Assembly (NCBI RefSeq): GCF_014084045.1 | Contig: NZ_CP043732.1 | Span: 1,736,001 to 1,800,000 of the forward strand | DNA: 64,000 bases | Origin: Microbacterium esteraromaticum | GTDB taxonomy: Bacteria > Actinomycetota > Actinomycetes > Actinomycetales > Microbacteriaceae | Reading direction: 5' to 3' | Part shown: positions 26,819-35,303 of the stretch, in pieces | How positions within the stretch are numbered: the first letter of the stretch is position 1 | How the letters are laid out: each line of letters begins with the position of its first letter | Position numbers and translations under genes: made by a program | The notes under the pieces: model-generated | What the model was told of the DNA's origin: nothing | Seen by the model: the letters and a program-made list of their open reading frames with translations, nothing else | Databases searched by the model: none

Positions 26819-27426
26819 TGCTCGCGACCATCGGATCAGCGATCGGCCTGTTCGCTGCGACCAACATCGATGACATTGTCGTGCTCACCGTGCTGTTCCT
26901 CGCTTCCAGCCGAGGAAAGCCGCGACCGTGGCAGATCGTCGCAGGCCAGTACTTCGGGTTCATCACCCTCGTCGTGATCAGCGTGATCGCCGCGCTCGGC
27001 CTCACGATCGTCCCGGACGAGTGGGTGGGCTTCCTCGGGCTGATCCCGCTCGGCATCGGCATCTGGACGCTCGTACGTGGCTTGCGTCGAAACGGTGATG
27101 ACGATGATGATGACGCCAAGATCACCGCGGTCGGGTTGTGGGGCGTCGCCGGGATCACGATCGCCAACGGGGCCGACAACATCTCCCTTTACACGCCGAT
27201 CTTCCGCACCAGCGCGCCCGGCGACGTCGTCGTCATGATCGTCGTGTTCCTCATCCTCGTCGCCGTCTGGTGCGCTGCCGGACGGCTGATCGGCACCAAC
27301 AAGGCCGTCACCGAGGGGCTGGAACGAGTCGAGCACTGGCTCGTACCGGCCGTATTCATCGGTCTCGGGCTGTTCATACTGATCGAATCCGGCGTCATCG
27401 TTCGCCTGATTGAGGTCCTCGGATGA
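26818..27426 (+). CDS. cadD: CadD-family cadmium resistance transporter
   Basis: This 202-aa membrane protein has five or six predicted segments. The family signature AATNIDDIVVLTVLFL is at the N-terminus and is echoed by ITIANGADNISLYTPIF in the second half. An acidic cytoplasmic loop (NGDDDDDDAK) could hold metal. CadD proteins confer cadmium resistance, probably by export or sequestration. The ATG overlaps the ATPase stop by one base, and its own stop overlaps lspA, so the four genes cmtR to lspA are one operon. Confidence 0.85.
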   Translation: MLATIGSAIGLFAATNIDDIVVLTVLFLASSRGKPRPWQIVAGQYFGFITLVVISVIAALGLTIVPDEWVGFLGLIPLGIGIWTLVRGLRRNGDDDDDDAKITAVGLWGVAGITIANGADNISLYTPIFRTSAPGDVVVMIVVFLILVAVWCAAGRLIGTNKAVTEGLERVEHWLVPAVFIGLGLFILIESGVIVRLIEVLG

Positions 27427-27956
27427 TGTCGTCCGAGGCCGAAGCTCGCCCGTCTATTGCGCTAAAAGTGCCGTCGGCGCCGCGCTGGCAACTCACGGTT
27501 GGAGCGCTCCTGATCGCCGTGTTCGTCGTCCTGATCGATCAGGGAACGAAAGTGTGGGCGGTAGCGACTCTCACGGAGCGCGAGCGCATCCCGCTGGCGG
27601 GCGACCTGCTGGGCCTGCAGCTTGCGTACAACCCTGGTGCCGCCTTCTCCTTCGGCGAAGACTTCACCTGGGTGTTCGCGCTGCTCGCTGTCGCCGCCAC
27701 CGTTACAGCGATCGTGTTCGCGTTTCGAGTTCAACGCCTGGGATGGGCGATCATCATCGGCGCGCTCGGAGGAGCCGCAGCATCACACGCAGGCGACCGT
27801 CTCTTCCGAGATCCCGGGTTCGCCCGCGGACACGTCGTGGACTTCCTCGCCTACGGGAACTGGTTCATCGGAAATGTCGCGGACATTGTGATCTTCGCTG
27901 CTGCGATCGCCGGAGCGTTCCTTATGATCCGCGGCGGCGATGAGACCCAAGAATGA
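27423..27956 (+). CDS. lspA: Signal peptidase II (lipoprotein signal peptidase), cargo copy
   Basis: This 177-aa protein has four transmembrane segments. Family boxes are IDQGTKVWAV, YNPGAAFSFG, SHAGDRLFRD (catalytic Asp of the usual N-x-x-D-R box kept, Asn lost) and GNWFIGNVADIVI (second catalytic Asp). LspA cleaves diacylglyceryl-prolipoproteins. Extra lspA copies are a recurrent companion of cadmium/zinc pumps on mobile elements, and this element also carries lgt and several lipoproteins. It overlaps cadD (ATGA) and converges with dsbA. Confidence 0.9.
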   Translation: MMSSEAEARPSIALKVPSAPRWQLTVGALLIAVFVVLIDQGTKVWAVATLTERERIPLAGDLLGLQLAYNPGAAFSFGEDFTWVFALLAVAATVTAIVFAFRVQRLGWAIIIGALGGAAASHAGDRLFRDPGFARGHVVDFLAYGNWFIGNVADIVIFAAAIAGAFLMIRGGDETQE

Positions 27957-28041
27957 GACGTCTAGGGCAGCCGCTAATGCGCGGATGCGGTAGGAGGGCT
28001 GATTGCGGCGGCAGGACGCGAGAGGGTTCGAACACTCGAGG

Positions 28042-28695
28042 TCAACGGTTGGTCGCCTCGTCGAGTGCGTTAGTCAGGTCGCTGAGCTGAGTGAGTTCAA
28101 GCTTCTCGCCATCCAGGAAAAATGATGGCGTGCCGCTGACCCCAAGATACTGTCCATCGTTGAAGTCAGCTTCGACTCTCTCCCTAGTCGCCGGGGCGGC
28201 TACAGCCGCGTCATAGGCACCCAAATCCAACCCGAGGTCCTCCGCGAAGGTACGGAACAGGTCCGCTCGCGAGGTCTGCTGTTCGCCCCACTGAGTCTGC
28301 GTTTCGAACAGGCGCTGATACATCTCCTCGAACTTCCCCTGCTCGGACGCGGCTTCCGCAGCCAGGGCGGCGTTCATCGAATTGAAGTGTCCGGGGAGGG
28401 GGTAGTAGCGAACGACGTAGTTGATTCCACCCTCGTACTGTTCGCGGATCTGCTCGACGACCGGATAGAACGCACCGCACGCTTCGCACTCGAAGTCGAG
28501 GAACTCAACCAGCGTCGGAGCGTCTGGCCCGGCCGCGTCGAGCACATGCGAATCCGCACGGGTACCAGGCAGTGCACCTTCTGTGCGGGATTCCGGAGCT
28601 GCGGGGCGGGTCATCAGGACGACCACGAGCGCCATAATGGCGAGCACGGTGAGGGTGGAGCCGGTGACGAGGGCGACCTTGACGGGGGGTTTCAA
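28042..28695 (-). CDS. DsbA-family membrane-anchored thiol:disulfide oxidoreductase
   Basis: This 217-aa protein has one N-terminal anchor (LVTGSTLTVLAIMALVVVLM) and then a DsbA/thioredoxin fold with LVEFLDFECEACGAFYP, a CEAC active site (near 73-76). The cis-proline loop is GVSGTPSFFLDGE near 185. The start appears to be TTG at 28695, with GGAG 8 bp upstream. It faces outward and would oxidise or isomerise cysteines of exported proteins. It is the last leftward gene before the convergent lspA. Confidence 0.85.
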   Translation of the reverse strand: MKPPVKVALVTGSTLTVLAIMALVVVLMTRPAAPESRTEGALPGTRADSHVLDAAGPDAPTLVEFLDFECEACGAFYPVVEQIREQYEGGINYVVRYYPLPGHFNSMNAALAAEAASEQGKFEEMYQRLFETQTQWGEQQTSRADLFRTFAEDLGLDLGAYDAAVAAPATRERVEADFNDGQYLGVSGTPSFFLDGEKLELTQLSDLTNALDEATNR

Positions 28696-28762
28696 GACGG
28701 ATGCTCCAGATCGGTGGCGGGCGTCGCCAAGGTAGGGAGGTTTAGAAGAGGGCGAGTAGGGG

Positions 28763-28812
28763 CGTCTCGTTCATTGCATCGAGACGAAAGCAAAAGTCAG
28801 CACACGCTGACT
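28763..28812 (-). terminator. Two adjacent hairpins downstream of the zinc-ribbon gene
   Basis: CGTCTCG (28763-28769) pairs with CGAGACG (28780-28786). AGTCAGC (28795-28801) pairs with GCTGACT (28806-28812) across a 4-nt loop. They sit 3' of the leftward zinc-ribbon/thioredoxin pair and upstream of dsbA, so they could end one transcript or form part of the dsbA leader. There is no T-run. Confidence 0.4.
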
Positions 28813-28828
28813 GTACAGGGACTGCTGA

Positions 28829-28993
28829 CTAACTCTCCTGGTGATCCGGTGGATGGTCGCGTCGCAGACGAAGCGCAACCCACCAGCCGCACCGGCGACA
28901 GATGAACACCCCGCGCTTCCCAAGGGCATGCAATTTCCTTCGGGGCAACGATCGCCCGCAACACGTACATGTCTCGTCTGACTCAGCGGCCAC
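28829..28993 (-). CDS. Small zinc-ribbon protein
   Basis: This 54-aa protein starts at GTG 28993 and overlaps the upstream thioredoxin-like gene by 11 bp. Two CxxC pairs (CTCCGRSLP and CRRCGWW) about 25 residues apart make a C4 zinc ribbon, followed by a basic tail. A longer frame from a TTG at 29023 is less likely. No function is known; its coupling suggests a role with the preceding protein. Confidence 0.6.
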   Translation of the reverse strand: MAAESDETCTCCGRSLPRRKLHALGKRGVFICRRCGWWVALRLRRDHPPDHQES

Positions 28994-29300
28994 GAGTGAT
29001 GATCGCCTCCCGGATCTGATCAACCGTCGGCGTACCTGCCACGCCCGCGGGTGTCGCGTAGACGCGACACGCTAAGGCGACGCTGTGATCCGCGCCGGGG
29101 AACAGATCCTTCCCGTTCAGTGTGATCGTGGGAGACCCGGCAAAGGGAACCGCAGCGGCATCCTCCTCCGTGCGGATGAGTCGATAGCGCAACGGCGTGG
29201 CCCCATGGCCTGTCTCCCGAAGCGCCTCGGCAACATTGTGGCCCGCGGCGATCCAGCTGGGACAGCCCGCGATATGCAATAACTCAATCTCCATGATCAC
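28983..29300 (-). CDS. Thioredoxin-like protein with a single N-terminal cysteine
   Basis: This 105-aa protein starts at GTG 29300, with GGGAGG 6 bp upstream. It reads IELLHIAGCPSW at the N-terminus (first strand, then one active-site Cys, CPSW instead of CxxC) and AVPFAGSPTITLNGKDLF further on (cis-Pro loop). This is the pattern of small thioredoxin/glutaredoxin-like proteins near mercury and arsenic genes. The single Cys argues for thiol transfer rather than dithiol reduction. Confidence 0.65.
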   Translation of the reverse strand: MIMEIELLHIAGCPSWIAAGHNVAEALRETGHGATPLRYRLIRTEEDAAAVPFAGSPTITLNGKDLFPGADHSVALACRVYATPAGVAGTPTVDQIREAIITRGR

Positions 29301-29415
29301 AAGGATCCTCCCATCTGCTGCTGACCGCGCAGCATCGCCGGGGGCCTACGCTTCAATCTTTTGTAACGATCGGCTATGGCAAGGCAGCGGTCGTCGTCAA
29401 CCAGGTGCGCGACCA

Positions 29416-29512
29416 GCCGAAAACGATCGTTTCCGGCGAGCTCGCGTCGCACGTCATCGTACGCCCGCCGTTAACGTTCGCCGGTATCTGCTTTCGGTAG
29501 ACGTTTCCGGCG
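29416..29512 (+). repeat. Res-like site B (between the arsenic/cadmium and copper cassettes)
   Basis: The palindrome at 29416-29437 starts GCCGAAAACGATCGTTT and ends CCGGC. After exactly 54 nt comes TTTCGGTAGACGTTTCCGG (29492-29510), two directly repeated TTTCsG half-sites. The second block overlaps the 3' end of the leftward 84-aa gene. Confidence 0.6.
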
Positions 29513-29725
29513 TTCAGGTAGCTGATCTTGCTCGTCGTCCGTCGATGCGAGTTGGCGTGGTTGGTTTCGTTCCGCGCGGAGTTGTTGCTCGATCTTGGCG
29601 TGTGCTTTTCGTTCGTTGCGGTCGGCTCTGATGATGGACCGCAGGACGAACCAGAATGCTGCGACGACGGCGATCGTGGGGATGACGGACCAAAAGGCGT
29701 TGGTCCAGTAGTCATTGAGATTCAT
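29471..29725 (-). CDS. Small single-pass membrane protein, end of the copper operon
   Basis: This 84-aa protein has one transmembrane segment (FWSVIPTIAVVAAFWFVLR), then a positively charged helical tail (ADRNERKAHAKIEQQLRAER) and a polar C-terminus. GGGAGG precedes the ATG at 29725, which lies inside the end of the upstream gene. No family is recognised. It is the last of nine leftward genes in the copper cassette. Confidence 0.65.
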   Translation of the reverse strand: MNLNDYWTNAFWSVIPTIAVVAAFWFVLRSIIRADRNERKAHAKIEQQLRAERNQPRQLASTDDEQDQLPERRKRLPKADTGER

Positions 29726-30005
29726 CCGCGCCTCCCGGGGGCTCACGCAGCACGAGCGCCAGTCCGACGATTGCGAGGATGAACGCTGTTTCGTAGCTTC
29801 CGAGCGTGTATGCCCAGAGTGACCATTGGTCTGGAACGGTTGTGTCGATGAGGAGATGAGCCGCGATCAGTGCGACGGCGGCCAGGAGAAGGAAGGCCCC
29901 GACACGTACGAGGCGATCGTGACGCCGCTGTGGGGACACGTGGCTGGTGCGCGTGGGAACGTGTGCTGGTGGACGGTGCCGAGCTGGGTGCAGGTGGCGG
30001 GTCAT
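29712..30005 (-). CDS. Small two-pass membrane protein
   Basis: This 97-aa protein has a His/Arg-rich N-terminus (RHLHPARHRPPAHVP), a transmembrane helix (VGAFLLLAAVALIAAHLLI) and a second one (ETAFILAIVGLALVL). The start overlaps the stop of the 38-aa gene upstream (ATGA) and its end overlaps the 84-aa gene. Function is unknown; the histidines could touch metal. Confidence 0.65.
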   Translation of the reverse strand: MTRHLHPARHRPPAHVPTRTSHVSPQRRHDRLVRVGAFLLLAAVALIAAHLLIDTTVPDQWSLWAYTLGSYETAFILAIVGLALVLREPPGGADESQ

Positions 30006-30118
30006 CTGAATATGGCTCCGATGAGGTAGAAGCTCGCAAGGGCGAGAAGCAAGGCGAGGACTGTGGCGCACGCGATGAAGACGGATATGCGGCGGAAGGG
30101 ATTGCGGCGGGGGACCAT
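30002..30118 (-). CDS. 38-aa single-pass membrane peptide
   Basis: This short gene lies between the lipoprotein and the two-pass protein. It reads MVPRRNPFRRISVFIACATV and then LALLLALASFYLIGAIF: a basic N-terminus followed by one hydrophobic helix. It overlaps the next start by 4 bp (ATGA), which argues that it is translated. Function is unknown. Confidence 0.55.
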   Translation of the reverse strand: MVPRRNPFRRISVFIACATVLALLLALASFYLIGAIFR

Positions 30119-30145
30119 GGGTGGCCGTTCCGGTGGTGGCGTTCT

Positions 30146-30991
30146 CTACCGGGCGGGGGCGAGGATGGTTGTGTCGTCGGCTGTGATCTGGACGATGCCT
30201 CGGTCGTCGACAACGATGAAGCGTTCGTCATCGATCGCGGTGAAGGCCTGAGCGGCCCCTTGAAGCGCGTCGAGGCGTTGCCATGTTCCTTCGGTGTTCT
30301 GTGACCAGAGGGCACCGTCGGTTCCGACTCCTGCGAGCGAGCCATTGGGTTTGGCGTCGAGTGTGTAGAGCAGTGGGGCGTCGGCGATGGGGGTGAAGGT
30401 GGCGCCGTTGTCGGTGCTGAGGAGCAGTCCTTCTTCTGCGGCCGCGTAGAGACCGTCGCCGGTGGCGGCGAGGTCTGCCGCGGCAAGCGTTGCGCCGCGG
30501 GTCCATTCGAGACCGTCGTCAGTGCTGATGAGCAGATCGACGCCATCGGAGGCGATCCCGTAGAGAGTGCCGTCCGGTCCGGCGGTGAGGACATGGAAGT
30601 CCGTGCTGCCAGTGAGCGCGATCGGTGACCACGACTCGCCGAAGTCGTCACTGCGAATGACACCTAGGTTCGGGGAGCCGAGCTCTGCGGGTGTCTGTGT
30701 GCCCGGGTGTCCGGATGCGAAGAGGGCGTCGTCGAGGACGGTAAAGCCCATCGCATCGAAATCGTGGCCTCCGATGGGACCGGCGATCGCACCTTCGGGT
30801 GTGAGGGTGAAGAGCCCTCCGTGGGTGGCTACGAGGAGGTCCTCACCGCGGGGGTCAGCGGCAACACCGTGAATGTGTTGGATGACGGGGGGGACCGCGT
30901 TGGTGCCGGAGGCCTGCGGCACGGCGCAGCCGGTGAGGGCGACGGCTACGAGAGCGATCGCGAAAGCGGGTAGGGGCGAGTGGCGGTTCAT
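30146..30991 (-). CDS. BNR/beta-propeller lipoprotein (F510_1955-type glycosylhydrolase-like)
   Basis: This 281-aa protein has a signal peptide with lipobox LTGC near residue 20. The mature part has repeated BNR/Asp-box motifs: SDDFGESWSP, STDDGLEWTRG, STDNGATFTP. It begins VIQHIHGVAADPRG, the usual opening of this propeller family. Such proteins occur in actinobacterial copper and redox operons. Enzymatic activity is not established; a binding role is as likely. GGAG precedes the ATG at 30991. Confidence 0.75.
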   Translation of the reverse strand: MNRHSPLPAFAIALVAVALTGCAVPQASGTNAVPPVIQHIHGVAADPRGEDLLVATHGGLFTLTPEGAIAGPIGGHDFDAMGFTVLDDALFASGHPGTQTPAELGSPNLGVIRSDDFGESWSPIALTGSTDFHVLTAGPDGTLYGIASDGVDLLISTDDGLEWTRGATLAAADLAATGDGLYAAAEEGLLLSTDNGATFTPIADAPLLYTLDAKPNGSLAGVGTDGALWSQNTEGTWQRLDALQGAAQAFTAIDDERFIVVDDRGIVQITADDTTILAPAR

Positions 30992-31134
30992 GAGACTCCG
31001 ACTTGAAGAAATGCATGCGGGTGCGCGAGCGGTACGCGAATGAGAGTCGCGACAGGGCACCAGCGCGGTGGCGTGGGTTACTGCGAGATGGCCATTTCGG
31101 GGGTGCGGGCGAGCGCCGCACCCCCGAAGGTAGA

Positions 31135-31728
31135 TCAGAGTGTGGCGAGGAGGTCTTTCATCGTGGCGATCTCCGTGGTCTGCGCCTCGATGATCGTCTC
31201 GGCCAGAGCGACCGCGTCGCTGTTCTGGCCGTTGTCGACCTCTTCTTGGGCCATCTCGACGGCACCCTCGTGGTGCTGGATCATCTGCTCGAGGAACAGG
31301 CGGCTGGCGTCCGCACCGGTGGCATCCTCGAGAGCCTGCATGTCATCCTCCGACATCATGCCACCGCCGTGATCCATGCCCTCCATGTCGGAGGTATCAG
31401 CGCCCCACTCTTCGAGCCACTGGTCCATCTTCTGGATCTCGGGCTCCTGCGCGGCCTTGATCTCTTCCGCAAGAGCGACGACACGTTCGTCGACACCCTC
31501 CTTGCTAAGGAGCATGTCGGACATGTCGATGGCCTGGGCGTGGTGCTCCTTCATCATGCTGGCGAACATGATGTCGGCGTCATTGACGTCCGCGGACGCC
31601 GGGGCCGAGGTGCTGCTTTCATGGTTCATGCCGGGCATGTCGCCGCCGGAGGTGGTACCGGCGCAGCCGGCGAGTCCAAGCACTGCGGCGAGGGTGAGTG
31701 CGGCAGTCGCCGCAAACCGGGTCTTCAT
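31135..31728 (-). CDS. DUF305 lipoprotein, probable copper-binding
   Basis: This 197-aa protein has a lipobox LAGC after a signal peptide, then a Met/His-rich segment (GGDMPGMNHESS). It carries two DUF305 blocks, MFASMMKEHHAQAIDMSDML and LFLEQMIQHHEGAVEMAQEE, separated by MEGMDHGGGMM. The paired HH with surrounding Met residues suits copper binding in the cell envelope. It lies in the copB/copZ operon. Confidence 0.82.
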   Translation of the reverse strand: MKTRFAATAALTLAAVLGLAGCAGTTSGGDMPGMNHESSTSAPASADVNDADIMFASMMKEHHAQAIDMSDMLLSKEGVDERVVALAEEIKAAQEPEIQKMDQWLEEWGADTSDMEGMDHGGGMMSEDDMQALEDATGADASRLFLEQMIQHHEGAVEMAQEEVDNGQNSDAVALAETIIEAQTTEIATMKDLLATL

Positions 31729-31814
31729 GATGGGGTTCTCCAAGAGTCGATGATGGTGCCCAGCGAGAGAGGCTGGGCGAGGGCGTTACCCGCAGAAGGC
31801 GGGCGCGCCTGCCA

Positions 31815-32249
31815 TCACGTGCGACTGATGCAGAGAACGGTGAGAGACGGAGGCCGCAGCGGATGCAGCGCATCCCGGAGATGTAGGCGGGACACGGGCG
31901 TTCCCGGGGAGTGCGCGACGGCTCGCCACCAGGCGGACGGCCGGGCGAGCAGCACGACGGCAATGAGGAGCGCGAGAACGCAGGCCATCCACGCCATGCC
32001 GTGATCGTCAGAACACGTGGCGCACCCCGCCTCGTCCACCGCTGCGGCGTCGCCAGAGGCGTGTGCGGGGTGAGCATCGGCATGCGCGGGTGCGACGGCG
32101 ATGGTCTCACTGTGCCCGGAGGGCATGGTGTGCGTGTTCATCGAGTGCATCGCCAGAAGCCCGAAGATCACGGAAAAGGCGACGGCGACGACGGTCAGGA
32201 GGGTGCGGGTGAGGGTGCGCTGGTCATGCACGCGCCGTGCGATCGTCAT
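31815..32249 (-). CDS. DUF6153-family membrane protein
   Basis: This 144-aa protein has a transmembrane helix near residue 20 (LLTVVAVAFSVIFGLLAMH), a His-rich outside loop (MNTHTMPSGHSE; AHADAHPAHASGDA), CATCSDDHGMAW, and a second helix (WMACVLALLIAVVLLA). This is the layout of DUF6153, which appears almost only in actinobacterial copper loci. Likely a periplasmic copper-handling protein; direct evidence is lacking. Confidence 0.7.
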   Translation of the reverse strand: MTIARRVHDQRTLTRTLLTVVAVAFSVIFGLLAMHSMNTHTMPSGHSETIAVAPAHADAHPAHASGDAAAVDEAGCATCSDDHGMAWMACVLALLIAVVLLARPSAWWRAVAHSPGTPVSRLHLRDALHPLRPPSLTVLCISRT

Positions 32250-32302
32250 CAACACTGTCCCACCTCCCTTTCTTCCAGGGTACGTCGCCGCCGCCCATGC
32301 GC

Positions 32303-34432
32303 CTACTTGTCGACGACGGCGCCCGGGCTGAGGTTCAGCCGTCGCAGCAACTGCGCATTCAGCGCGACAACGATCGTGGACAGTGACATCAACACCGCAC
32401 CGACCGACATCGGCAACACGAACCCGACGGGGGCGAGCACACCGGCAGCCAACGGCACCGAGAGAAGGTTGTACCCGGCGGCCCACCAGAGGTTCTGTTT
32501 CATCTTCCGGTAACTGGCCCGCGACAGCTCAATCACGGAGATCACCGATCTGGGGTCGTCGCTGGCGAGGATGACACCCGCGGAGGCGATCGCAACGTCC
32601 GTTCCTGCGCCGATCGCAATCCCCACGTCCGCCTGGGCGAGGGCGGGGGCGTCGTTCACGCCGTCACCGACCATCGCGACCTTGCGGCCTTCGTTTTGCA
32701 GTTCTTTCACCTTGGAGGCTTTGTCCTCCGGACGGACCCCGGCGAAGTACCGGTCGATACCCAGCTCGCCGGCGACGGACGCGGCTACCGCGTCAGCGTC
32801 ACCGGTGATCATGACCACCTGCACGCCGCGCTCGTGAAGCGCATCGACCGCGTGACGCGACTCGGAACGGATCTCATCCGCCAGGCGCAACGCACCCGTC
32901 ACCTGACCGTCGACGAGCACGTGGAGGATGATCGCACCCTCACCGCGCCACTCGTCGGCAACCGGCAGCTCGGCGGCGTGTTCTTGCTCGAGCATGTACG
33001 GGCCACCCACCTGCACGACACGACCATCGACACGGGCACGCACCCCGACCGCAGGCGACGACTCGAAGTCGGACGAGCCCGGAACGGTGAGGTTCTTCTC
33101 CTTCGCCGCGTTGACGATCGCGCGGGCGAGGGGATGCTCGGAGTCCGCTTCCGCGGCCGCAGCCCACGCCAGCAATTGATCCGCGTCGATCCCCGTGATG
33201 GGATCGATTGCGGTCACGGCAGGGGTGCCCTTGGTGAGCGTGCCGGTCTTGTCGAACAGCACCGTATCGACGGTGCGCATGCTCTCCAGAGCAAGACGAT
33301 CCTTGATCAGAACGCCACCACGAGCGGCCCGCTCGGTCGCGATCGAGACGACAAGCGGGATCGCCAGGCCAAGAGCGTGCGGGCAGGCGATCACCAACAC
33401 CGTGATCGTACGGATCACGGCAGCGTCCGGGAAGCCGACGATGGTCCAGACGATGGCGGTGATCGCGGCGGCGCCGAGCGCGAACCAGAACAGCCATCCC
33501 GCCGCCTTATCCGCGAGACGCTGGGCCCGCGACGACGAGCTCTGCGCTTCGGTGACGAGCTTCTGGATGCCCGCGAGAGCGGTGTCCTCACCGATGGCGG
33601 TGATCTCCACTCGCACACCCGAGTCAGTGGCGACGGTGCCGGCGATGACCGGGTCACCGTCGCTGCGGCGTACCGGCCTGGATTCTCCGGTGATCATCGA
33701 CTCGTCCATGCTGGCCGAGCCCTGCACGATCCGCCCGTCCGCAGGAATCCGCCCGCCGGGGCGCACGACCACGACATCGCCCACCTGCAAGTCGGAAGGT
33801 GCGACCGTGACGGTGGTGTCACCGTCGATCTTTTCGGCCTCGTCGGGCAGCAACGCGGCCAGGGAGTCCAACGCCGATGTCGTCTGTGCGAGGGAGCGCA
33901 TCTCGATCCAGTGCCCGAGCAGCATGATCACGATGAGTAGGGCCAGCTCCCACCAGAAGTCCAGCTCGTGGTGCAGCAGGCCGAGGCTCGCACCCCACGA
34001 CGCGAGGAACGCCACGGTGATCGCAAGGGCGATCAGCAGCATCATCCCGGGCTTGCGGGCACGGAGCTCACTCACCGCGCCGGTGAGGAACGGGGTCCCG
34101 CCCCACACGTACATCACGGTTCCGAGGACCGGGGAGATCCACGCGACCCACGCGGCATCGGGCAGCGGATAGCCGAGGATCAGTGAGAACATCGTCGAGA
34201 ACCCGACCACGGGCACCGCGAGGAGCAGCATGATCCAGAACAGTCGCCGGAACTGGCCCACGTGATCTCCGTGGCCCCCGTGGCCGCCGTGACCCTCGTG
34301 CCCGCCGTGACCTGTGTGTTCTGGTGATGCGCCGTGGTCGTGGCCCATCGCCGCGTGGTCGTGCTCGGTTGTGGGCGCCCCGCCGTGTTTGGCGTGTGCG
34401 GTGTGATCGGTGTGGTCGTCGTGCTGGCTCAT
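32303..34432 (-). CDS. copB: CopB-type copper-exporting P1B-3 ATPase
   Basis: This 709-aa protein has a very His-rich N-terminus (about 60 residues of HDDHTDHTAH- and GHGGHEGHGGH-like sequence) in place of a heavy-metal domain. The membrane motif is IACPHALGLAIPL (CPH, diagnostic of the CopB group). It also has TGES (MITGESRPVR), DKTGTLTKGTP, MITGDAD and GDGVNDAPAL. It would pump Cu out of the cytosol. It follows copZ by 54 bp in a csoR-copZ-copB operon. Confidence 0.92.
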   Translation of the reverse strand: MSQHDDHTDHTAHAKHGGAPTTEHDHAAMGHDHGASPEHTGHGGHEGHGGHGGHGDHVGQFRRLFWIMLLLAVPVVGFSTMFSLILGYPLPDAAWVAWISPVLGTVMYVWGGTPFLTGAVSELRARKPGMMLLIALAITVAFLASWGASLGLLHHELDFWWELALLIVIMLLGHWIEMRSLAQTTSALDSLAALLPDEAEKIDGDTTVTVAPSDLQVGDVVVVRPGGRIPADGRIVQGSASMDESMITGESRPVRRSDGDPVIAGTVATDSGVRVEITAIGEDTALAGIQKLVTEAQSSSSRAQRLADKAAGWLFWFALGAAAITAIVWTIVGFPDAAVIRTITVLVIACPHALGLAIPLVVSIATERAARGGVLIKDRLALESMRTVDTVLFDKTGTLTKGTPAVTAIDPITGIDADQLLAWAAAAEADSEHPLARAIVNAAKEKNLTVPGSSDFESSPAVGVRARVDGRVVQVGGPYMLEQEHAAELPVADEWRGEGAIILHVLVDGQVTGALRLADEIRSESRHAVDALHERGVQVVMITGDADAVAASVAGELGIDRYFAGVRPEDKASKVKELQNEGRKVAMVGDGVNDAPALAQADVGIAIGAGTDVAIASAGVILASDDPRSVISVIELSRASYRKMKQNLWWAAGYNLLSVPLAAGVLAPVGFVLPMSVGAVLMSLSTIVVALNAQLLRRLNLSPGAVVDK

Positions 34433-34486
34433 CGGAACTCCTTGCTCGAATCCGCCCGGGTCGGGCCGGACGCTCTCAGGTGCGAC

Positions 34487-34810
34487 TCAGGCGCGGTTGG
34501 TCGCGAGGGCGTAGCCGGCCTCTTCAACCGCAGCCTGCACGGCAGCGGGGTCGACAGGGCTGGTGCTGTGAATGGTCACCCGGGACGGGCCGCCGGCATT
34601 CAGATTTACGGTGACGGACTCGACGCCGTCGACACCGCTCAGTTCCTCACTGACGCTCGACACACAATGCGAGCACGTCATTCCCTCGACCAGCACGTCC
34701 TGCGTAACCGCTGACGTCACAGGTGCGGATGTCTCCGTGCTCGAGGGGGCAGCGCAGCATGCGCAGCCCGCGTTCGCGTCCTTTAGCCCGAGTTCGATGC
34801 GATCAGTCAT
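34487..34810 (-). CDS. copZ: CopZ-like heavy-metal-associated domain protein
   Basis: This 107-aa protein has an N-terminal GCACCAAP cysteine cluster and then a heavy-metal-associated domain with VEGMTCSHCVSSVSEELS (MTCxxC) and a ferredoxin-like remainder. It is a cytosolic copper chaperone expected to deliver Cu(I) to CopB and CsoR. AAGGAGAA precedes the ATG at 34810. The extra N-terminal cysteines are less common. Confidence 0.85.
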   Translation of the reverse strand: MTDRIELGLKDANAGCACCAAPSSTETSAPVTSAVTQDVLVEGMTCSHCVSSVSEELSGVDGVESVTVNLNAGGPSRVTIHSTSPVDPAAVQAAVEEAGYALATNRA

Positions 34811-34845
34811 GCGTATGTTCTCCTTCAACTAGACAGACGTGGGGG

Positions 34846-35127
34846 TCATGAACGGACCAGGCGGGCGATTGCTTCGTTGGCCTCGCGGACCTTTTCTGCA
34901 GCGACCGCCCCGCCTGTGGCGCTCGCTTCGGCGACGCAGTGACTCAGGTGATCGCTGAGCAGCGACAAGGCGACCGTCTCCAGGGCCTTCGTCGCCGCAG
35001 AAACCTGGGTGAGGATGTCGATGCAGTACTTGTCCTCATCGACCATCCGGGCAATCCCTCGCACCTGACCCTCGACACGGTTCAACCGCTTGCGCAGATC
35101 GTCCTTGTTTCCGTCATACCCGTTCAT
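34846..35127 (-). CDS. csoR: CsoR-type copper-sensing repressor
   Basis: This 93-aa four-helix protein has the Cu(I) triad C35, H60 and C64 (YCIDIL; DHLSHC) exactly spaced as in CsoR, plus the DNA-contacting LNRVEGQVRGIARMV. The start is ATG at 35127. A perfect 17-bp palindrome lies 10 bp upstream, so it represses its own operon. It is the first gene of the leftward copper operon. Confidence 0.92.
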   Translation of the reverse strand: MNGYDGNKDDLRKRLNRVEGQVRGIARMVDEDKYCIDILTQVSAATKALETVALSLLSDHLSHCVAEASATGGAVAAEKVREANEAIARLVRS

Positions 35128-35136
35128 GATTCGAAG

Positions 35137-35153
35137 ATACCCCCTGGGGGTAT
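35137..35153. promoter_or_regulatory. CsoR operator ATACCCCCTGGGGGTAT
   Basis: A perfect palindrome of the known CsoR type (TACCCC-N-GGGGTA core) lies just upstream of csoR. Its position implies copper derepression of csoR-copZ-copB and possibly the divergent genes. Confidence 0.85.
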
Positions 35154-35303
35154 GCAACTCAAGTGGTTCCGGTTCCATTCCCGACGTGAGTACTTTGTCT
35201 GCACCTCGCTCACGCTGCGACCCGTGATTCGTCGGCGGTGCTGTCGCGAGTATCCGGAGTTGCGGCGGAGACTCGCGCGAACGCGGCCCACCACAGCTAA
35301 CAC

